Shown here: positions 60,104 to 64,000 of the stretch, piece after piece
How the letters are laid out: every line of letters starts with the position of its first letter
How positions within the stretch are numbered: the stretch's first letter is position 1
NCBI RefSeq assembly: GCF_014137945.1
Contig: NZ_JACGWX010000002.1
Coordinates: 372,001-436,000 of the forward strand
Source: Microcella alkalica
GTDB lineage: Bacteria > Actinomycetota > Actinomycetes > Actinomycetales > Microbacteriaceae
Length of the DNA: 64,000 nt
Direction of reading: 5' to 3'
Notes under the pieces: model-generated
Told to the model about the DNA's origin: nothing
The model's input: the letters and a program-made list of their open reading frames with translations, nothing else
Databases searched by the model: none
Position numbers and translations under genes: made by a program

Positions 60104-61486
60104 CTACTCGACCTCGGCGACCGCGACCTCGCCCTTCTCGAGCTCGGCGAACTTCGCCGCCATCGTCGGGTTGCCGCTCGTGAGCGACTTGATGGTGAGA
60201 CCGTCGGCCTTGTCGTTCGCCAGCCGCAGGTTGTTCGCCGACTTCATGAGGGCATCCTTGACCTTCTCGAGGTCTTTGATCGCCTCGTCGATGCGCTTCA
60301 CGGCCTCGCCGAACTGGTCGGAGGCGAGCGTGTAGTTGCGGGCGAAGCCGGTCTTGAAGACCTTCAGGCGTTCCTCGAAGTTGGTGATGTCGACGTTCTG
60401 CTCGCGCACGCGGGCGAGCTCGCTCTTCACCTGCTCGGTGCTGAGGGCCGCGTTGCGCAGAAGCGTGATGATCGGCAGGAAGAACTGCGGGCGGACGACG
60501 TACATCTTCGGGTAGCGGTACGAGACGTCGACGATGCCCTCGTTGTAGAGCTCGCTGTCGGGCTCGAGCATCGAGACGAGGACGGCGTACTCGCAGCCCT
60601 TCGCCGTGCGGTCCTTGTCGAGCTTGTCGAAGAATTCCTCGTTCTTCTTCTTCGTCGCTGTGGCGTCGGCCTCGTTCTTCATCTCGAACATGATCGAGAT
60701 GACCTGGACGCCCTCGTCGTTCGACTCGCGGAAGATGAAGTCGCCCTTGGTGCCGCCGCTCGCGTCGTTGTCCTTCTCGAAGTAGGCGCGCGGGAAGGCG
60801 CCGGAGCGGGCCCGGTTGAAGACGATCTCGCAGTGCTGCTCGAGGGTCTCGCCGAGCATCTTGGTCGACTGCTTGGCCTTGAAGTCCTTGTACGTCTCGA
60901 TGGTCTGCTGCAGGAGGGCTACCTCGGTGCTGTGCTGCTCTTTGAGGGAGGCCTCGAGCAGCTTCTGCTCGGTGGCGCGCAGCTCGAGGTCGCGCTTGAG
61001 GTCGTCGCGCTCCTTCTCGAGGGCGCTCGTGGCCCGGGCGAGGGCGAGTTGGCGGGCGACGTCGGCGACCGACAGCTCGGCCTTGAGCTTCTCGACCTCG
61101 GCGTGGGTCTGCGCGACCTCCTTCTCGAGGGCGCTCTTGAGGGCGTCGCGCTCGCGCTCGACAGCGGCGAGGGCCTCGCTCACGGCGAGCTTCTGCGTCG
61201 TCTCGGTGGAGCGCAGCTCCGCCTTGAGGCGCTCGATCTCGGCCTGCCGCTCGACGGCGGCGTGCTCGATCTCGGTCTGCCGCTTGGCGGCGTCGCGCTC
61301 GAACTTGGCCGTGAGGGTCGCCTCGGCGAGAGCGATCTCGGTCTGCTTCTCCTTCGCGGCGAGCTCGAGCCGCTCGTGGAGCTCCTGCGTGAACTCGCGG
61401 TCGCGCACCTGCTTGAGGATCTCGGCGTAGCCGGCCTCGTCGACGGTGAACGCCTTGCTGCAGTGCGGGCAGGTGATCTCGTGCAT
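60104..61486 (-). CDS. DUF2130 protein (coiled coil, nuclease-like C-terminus)
   Basis: 460 aa. N-terminal single CxxC ([11 protein letters not shown]6 and C9) followed by a long charged coiled coil about 30-190, then the DUF2130 domain (about 200-440) with KGDFIFRES...[34 protein letters not shown], a pattern (D...E-x-K) like restriction-endonuclease-type folds. Function unknown. ATG 61486 has GGAGGATCC upstream; the frame is open to 61516. Confidence 0.88.
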   Translation of the reverse strand: MHEITCPHCSKAFTVDEAGYAEILKQVRDREFTQELHERLELAAKEKQTEIALAEATLTAKFERDAAKRQTEIEHAAVERQAEIERLKAELRSTETTQKLAVSEALAAVERERDALKSALEKEVAQTHAEVEKLKAELSVADVARQLALARATSALEKERDDLKRDLELRATEQKLLEASLKEQHSTEVALLQQTIETYKDFKAKQSTKMLGETLEQHCEIVFNRARSGAFPRAYFEKDNDASGGTKGDFIFRESNDEGVQVISIMFEMKNEADATATKKKNEEFFDKLDKDRTAKGCEYAVLVSMLEPDSELYNEGIVDVSYRYPKMYVVRPQFFLPIITLLRNAALSTEQVKSELARVREQNVDITNFEERLKVFKTGFARNYTLASDQFGEAVKRIDEAIKDLEKVKDALMKSANNLRLANDKADGLTIKSLTSGNPTMAAKFAELEKGEVAVAEVE

Positions 61487-61537
61487 CGGTGGATCCTCCG
61501 GGTCGGTCGAGCACACCCTACGTCGCCGCGGCGACGT

Positions 61538-62502
61538 TCATGAGGAGGGCGCGTGCCCGCCGAGCAGTCGGAACCGGCACGGTCGACGGAGCGCTCGCAC
61601 GCGGTGAGGACGACGGCTCCGGTGCCGGAGGCGCGGTCGACGCCGATCCAGCTGCGGAAGCCGCCCGTGCCGCCGTTGTGCCACGTGAGGCTCCGGCCGT
61701 CCCGGCCGATCGTGATCCACCCGGCGCCGATGCGGACGCCCGGAGCGTACGCGGTGTCGGGGTCGAGCGCCGAGACGCCGGGCGCAGAGCCGTCGAGGAT
61801 GCGCTCGATCAGCTCGCGCATGGCACCGATCGTGGCGCGGATGCCCCCGGCCGGCGCGATCGCCTCTCCCGTCCACGCCTCCCGCGGCCGCCCGCGCCGC
61901 GAGACGCCGAGGAGGCTCGACGGTCGAAGATCGTCGGGCGTGCGCGGAGCCCAGTACTCCGCCCCGAGCTGGCGCTGCAGCAGCTCGGCATAGCTCGTGC
62001 CCTCGGCGGCGGCGTCCGCGTGACCGAGGAGCTGGAACCCGAGGTTCGAGTACCGGCCGCGCGGCGCGCCGACGCGGATACCTCGGCACTGCTCGAGCAG
62101 TTCGGCGAGGGTGTCGCCGTACGGGTTCTCGCCGCGCGTCCACAGGCGCCACGAGCGTCGCAGCGGGCGCATGCCGGGAGGAAGGCGGGGGAGTCCCGAG
62201 CGGTGCGTCGCGAGCGCCTCGAGCGTGACCCGCTCGAGCGCGCCGTGACCGCCGAGCGGGAGTAGCTCAGCGAGCACGGTGGTGGGTGCCACCCGGCCGC
62301 GGTCGATCGAGTCGCGGTAGAGCATCCCGGTCATGGCCTTCGAGATCGACCCGATCTCGAAGTCGGCGCCCTCGGAGACGCCGTGCCACGCAGTCGCCGA
62401 GCCCTGCGGCGTGACGAGCGCGACGGCCGCGCGCGGGTGGGCGCGCCCGAGCAGTCGGTCGGCGCTCGCCGAGAGCGACGCGTCGCCCGACCAGCTCGTC
62501 AT
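61538..62502 (-). CDS. Serine hydrolase, beta-lactamase/PBP4* type, frameshift near the 3' end
   Basis: About 320 aa. SxxK at S52-K55 (GSISKAM), YxN in GRYSNLG, and HxG in WHNGGTGGFRSW; a D-Ala-D-Ala carboxypeptidase or esterase-like class C fold. No signal peptide visible, so cytoplasmic unless another start is used. The uninterrupted frame continues past position 61573 into the DUF2130 gene and stops only at 61180. A shift of one base at 61573/61574 instead gives FRLLGGHAPSS and a stop at 61538, which looks like the natural end. Leaderless -10 TAGCCT lies 7 nt before the ATG. Confidence 0.82.
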
Positions 62503-62509
62503 GGCCGCA

Positions 62510-62515
62510 AGGCTA
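62510..62515 (-). promoter_or_regulatory. -10 hexamer of the serine hydrolase gene
   Basis: TAGCCT on the minus strand, 7 nt before the ATG at 62502. Confidence 0.5.
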
Positions 62516-62523
62516 CTGGCCGC

Positions 62524-63078
62524 CTAGCTCGCGGCGGCCTCGTCGCGCCGCGGCAGAACCCAGCCCGGGCGCGGGTAGTGGCAGGTGTAGCCGTTGGGGT
62601 GCTTGATCAGGTAGTCCTGGTGCTCCTCCTCGGCCTGCCAGAACGGGCCCGCCTTCTCGATCGTCGTGACGGCTGGGCCGGGCCAGCGGAGCGTGGCGTC
62701 GACGTCGGCGATCGTCTCGCGCGCGACGTGCTCCTGCTCGGGGGTGAGCGGGAAGATCGCCGACCGGTAGCTCGATCCGACGTCGTTGCCCTGCCGGTCG
62801 AGGGTCGACGGGTCGTGGATCTGGAAGAAGAACGCCAGGATGTCGCGGTACGTCGTCGCGCTCGGGTCGAAGACGATCTCGACCGCCTCGGCGTGGCCGG
62901 GGTGGTTGCGGTACGTGGCGTTCTCGTTGCGGCCGCCGGTGTAGCCGACGCGCGTGCTGATGACGCCGGGCTGCTTGCGGATGAGGTCTTCCATGCCCCA
63001 GAAGCAGCCTCCCGCGAGGACGGCCGTCTCGGTGCCGGGGGTGCGGGTGATCTCGCCGGTGCTGATGTCGATGCTCAT
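62524..63078 (-). CDS. msrA: Peptide methionine sulfoxide reductase A
   Basis: Reduces the S-epimer of methionine sulfoxide. 184 aa. Catalytic cysteine C25 in [34 protein letters not shown] and [23 protein letters not shown] are diagnostic; a cysteine in [11 protein letters not shown] may recycle it. ATG 63078 overlaps the msrB stop (ATGA), one transcript. The long upstream open frame to 63588 is the msrB region out of frame. Confidence 0.96.
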   Translation of the reverse strand: MSIDISTGEITRTPGTETAVLAGGCFWGMEDLIRKQPGVISTRVGYTGGRNENATYRNHPGHAEAVEIVFDPSATTYRDILAFFFQIHDPSTLDRQGNDVGSSYRSAIFPLTPEQEHVARETIADVDATLRWPGPAVTTIEKAGPFWQAEEEHQDYLIKHPNGYTCHYPRPGWVLPRRDEAAAS

Positions 63079-63539
63079 GAGGCGTCTCCGTCCGTAGTGG
63101 TGAAGTGGGTCAGGTACTCGCCGTAGCCCTCGGCCTCGAGCTGGTCGACGGGGATGAATCGCAGCGACGCCGAGTTCATGCAGTACCGCATGCCGCCGGC
63201 CTCGCGCGGGCCGTCGTCGAAGACGTGCCCGAGGTGGCTGTCGGCGCCGGAGGAGCGCACCTCGACGCGCTTCATCCACAGCGTGCGGTCGGTCTTCGTG
63301 GTGACGGCGTCCGAGCTGACGGGCTTCGTGAAGCTCGGCCAGCCGGTTCCGCTGTCGAACTTGTCGCGGCTCGAGAACAGCGGCTGGCCCGAGACGATGT
63401 CGACGTAGAGGCCGGCGACCTTGTTGTCGTGGTACTCGTTGCGGAACGGCGGCTCGGTGCCGCCGTTCTGCGTCACCTTGCGTTGAATGGGGGTGAGGCG
63501 GGCGATCGCCTCGGGGGTGGCGCGGTACTGGTTCGTCAT
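63075..63539 (-). CDS. msrB: Peptide methionine sulfoxide reductase B
   Basis: Reduces the R-epimer. 154 aa. Catalytic cysteine C120 in [27 protein letters not shown] and [12 protein letters not shown] are intact. The structural zinc CxxC pairs of many MsrBs are replaced ([10 protein letters not shown] and [10 protein letters not shown]), so this is the zinc-free form. AAGGA precedes the ATG. First gene of the msrB-msrA pair. Confidence 0.96.
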   Translation of the reverse strand: MTNQYRATPEAIARLTPIQRKVTQNGGTEPPFRNEYHDNKVAGLYVDIVSGQPLFSSRDKFDSGTGWPSFTKPVSSDAVTTKTDRTLWMKRVEVRSSGADSHLGHVFDDGPREAGGMRYCMNSASLRFIPVDQLEAEGYGEYLTHFTTTDGDAS

Positions 63540-63614
63540 GGCGGGTCCTTCCGACGAGGCCGCGACGGGCGGCCACTGGAGTCAACACTGCAACCCCCGC
63601 CTGCGTTCCCGCCG

Positions 63615-63620
63615 TACTCT
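63615..63620 (+). promoter_or_regulatory. -10 hexamer of the transporter gene
   Basis: TACTCT, 6 nt before the GTG at 63627. Confidence 0.5.
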
Positions 63621-63626
63621 CGAGCC

Positions 63627-64000
63627 GTGAGACGGATGCGCGACCCCGCCGCGTGGGAGCGCCATCAGGTGCTCCTGTACGCGCTCGCGATCGCGGCCGG
63701 CGCCGCGCTCGGGCTCGGGTTGCCCCGCACCGCTGGCGCGATGGAGGCGGCGATCACGCCCGTGCTCGCCGCTCTGCTGTTCGTGACCTTCCTCGCGGTA
63801 CCGTTCCGCGATATCGGGCGCGCCGTGCGGTCGGGAAGGTTCCTCGTCGCGCTCGCCGTCGTGAACCTCGTCATCGCCCCGATCGTCGCGTTCGCGCTGT
63901 CGCGGTTCGTCGTCGATGACCGCGCCCTGCTGCTCGGAGTGCTGCTCGTGCTGCTGACCCCGTGCGTCGACTACGTCATCGTCTTCGCGGGTCTTGCCGG
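63627..64000 (+). CDS. Arsenite/bile-acid:sodium symporter-type permease, N-terminal part
   Basis: 124 codons before the window ends; open at the right edge. At least four hydrophobic segments: [55 protein letters not shown] and [22 protein letters not shown]. The [11 protein letters not shown] motif with its cysteine is typical of ACR3-like arsenite exporters and relatives. GTG 63627 is preferred because of the leaderless promoter; ATG 63636 is the alternative. No ArsR gene visible. Confidence 0.78.
   Translation, partial: MRRMRDPAAWERHQVLLYALAIAAGAALGLGLPRTAGAMEAAITPVLAALLFVTFLAVPFRDIGRAVRSGRFLVALAVVNLVIAPIVAFALSRFVVDDRALLLGVLLVLLTPCVDYVIVFAGLA

Noticed and set aside
61180-61537. Serine hydrolase C-terminal extension over DUF2130
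   Set aside because: The region is coding for DUF2130 in another frame on the same strand, and the extension is arginine-rich shadow sequence.

Overview
The window is about 64 kb of a high-GC actinobacterial chromosome. Gene order (argCJBDF-argH; recN-pyrG-nudix-xerD; parA-scpA-scpB-rluB-tyrA-cmk-der), the 16S sequence and the tRNA-free rRNA spacer fit the family Microbacteriaceae (Microcella/Salinibacterium-like; the genus is a guess). Nearly every core gene is tightly packed, with 1-4 nt stop/start overlaps. A second class of genes has no Shine-Dalgarno sequence and instead a TANNNT hexamer ending 6-8 nt before the start codon, the arrangement expected for leaderless mRNAs.

Layout. 1-2901: end of pheS, then pheT. 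2989-9721: arginine biosynthesis argC-argJ-argB-argD-argF-argH, without argG or argR. 9727-13097: DNA-3-methyladenine glycosylase, a SatD-like regulator with a membrane partner (minus strand), tyrS. 13098-19113: one rRNA operon (tandem promoters, 16S, 23S, 5S, terminator). 19168-24052: a repeat-rich TPR-like protein, a HAD phosphatase, a small conserved protein, tlyA and NAD kinase. 24049-30060: recN, a lipoprotein on the opposite strand, pyrG, an ADP-ribose pyrophosphatase and xerD. 30067-33672: a minus-strand array of four membrane-anchored proteins that is a tandem duplication of a two-gene cassette. 33912-40501: parA-scpA-scpB-rluB-tyrA-cmk-der. 40712-45469: small metabolic and regulatory genes (DUF2071, methyltransferase, two Nudix, TetR, SDR, pyrrolidone-carboxylate peptidase pcp).

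45481-55869 is the accessory part. A complete IS21-family element (45481-47822, 4-bp target duplication) sits between the ribosome binding site and the start codon of pcp. After a tRNA-Pro(GGG) comes an IS3-like element (48120-51607) that is itself split by a second IS21-family element (48708-50843). Next is a lower-GC cluster: a MazG-like pyrophosphohydrolase, a GIY-YIG/DUF2075 helicase and a DUF1643 protein in one operon, diverging from a DUF2510-DUF4041-GIY-YIG protein. This cluster looks like a defence-type module and is the best candidate for an undescribed system; the duplicated A-B membrane cassette is the second.

56097-64000 returns to core-like genes: a COG2426 membrane protein behind a strong 5' hairpin, a MerR regulator next to gdhA, a LysR effector-domain protein diverging from DUF5997, DUF2130, a serine beta-lactamase-fold hydrolase with a probable 3' frameshift, msrB-msrA, and the start of an arsenite/bile-acid-type transporter running off the window.
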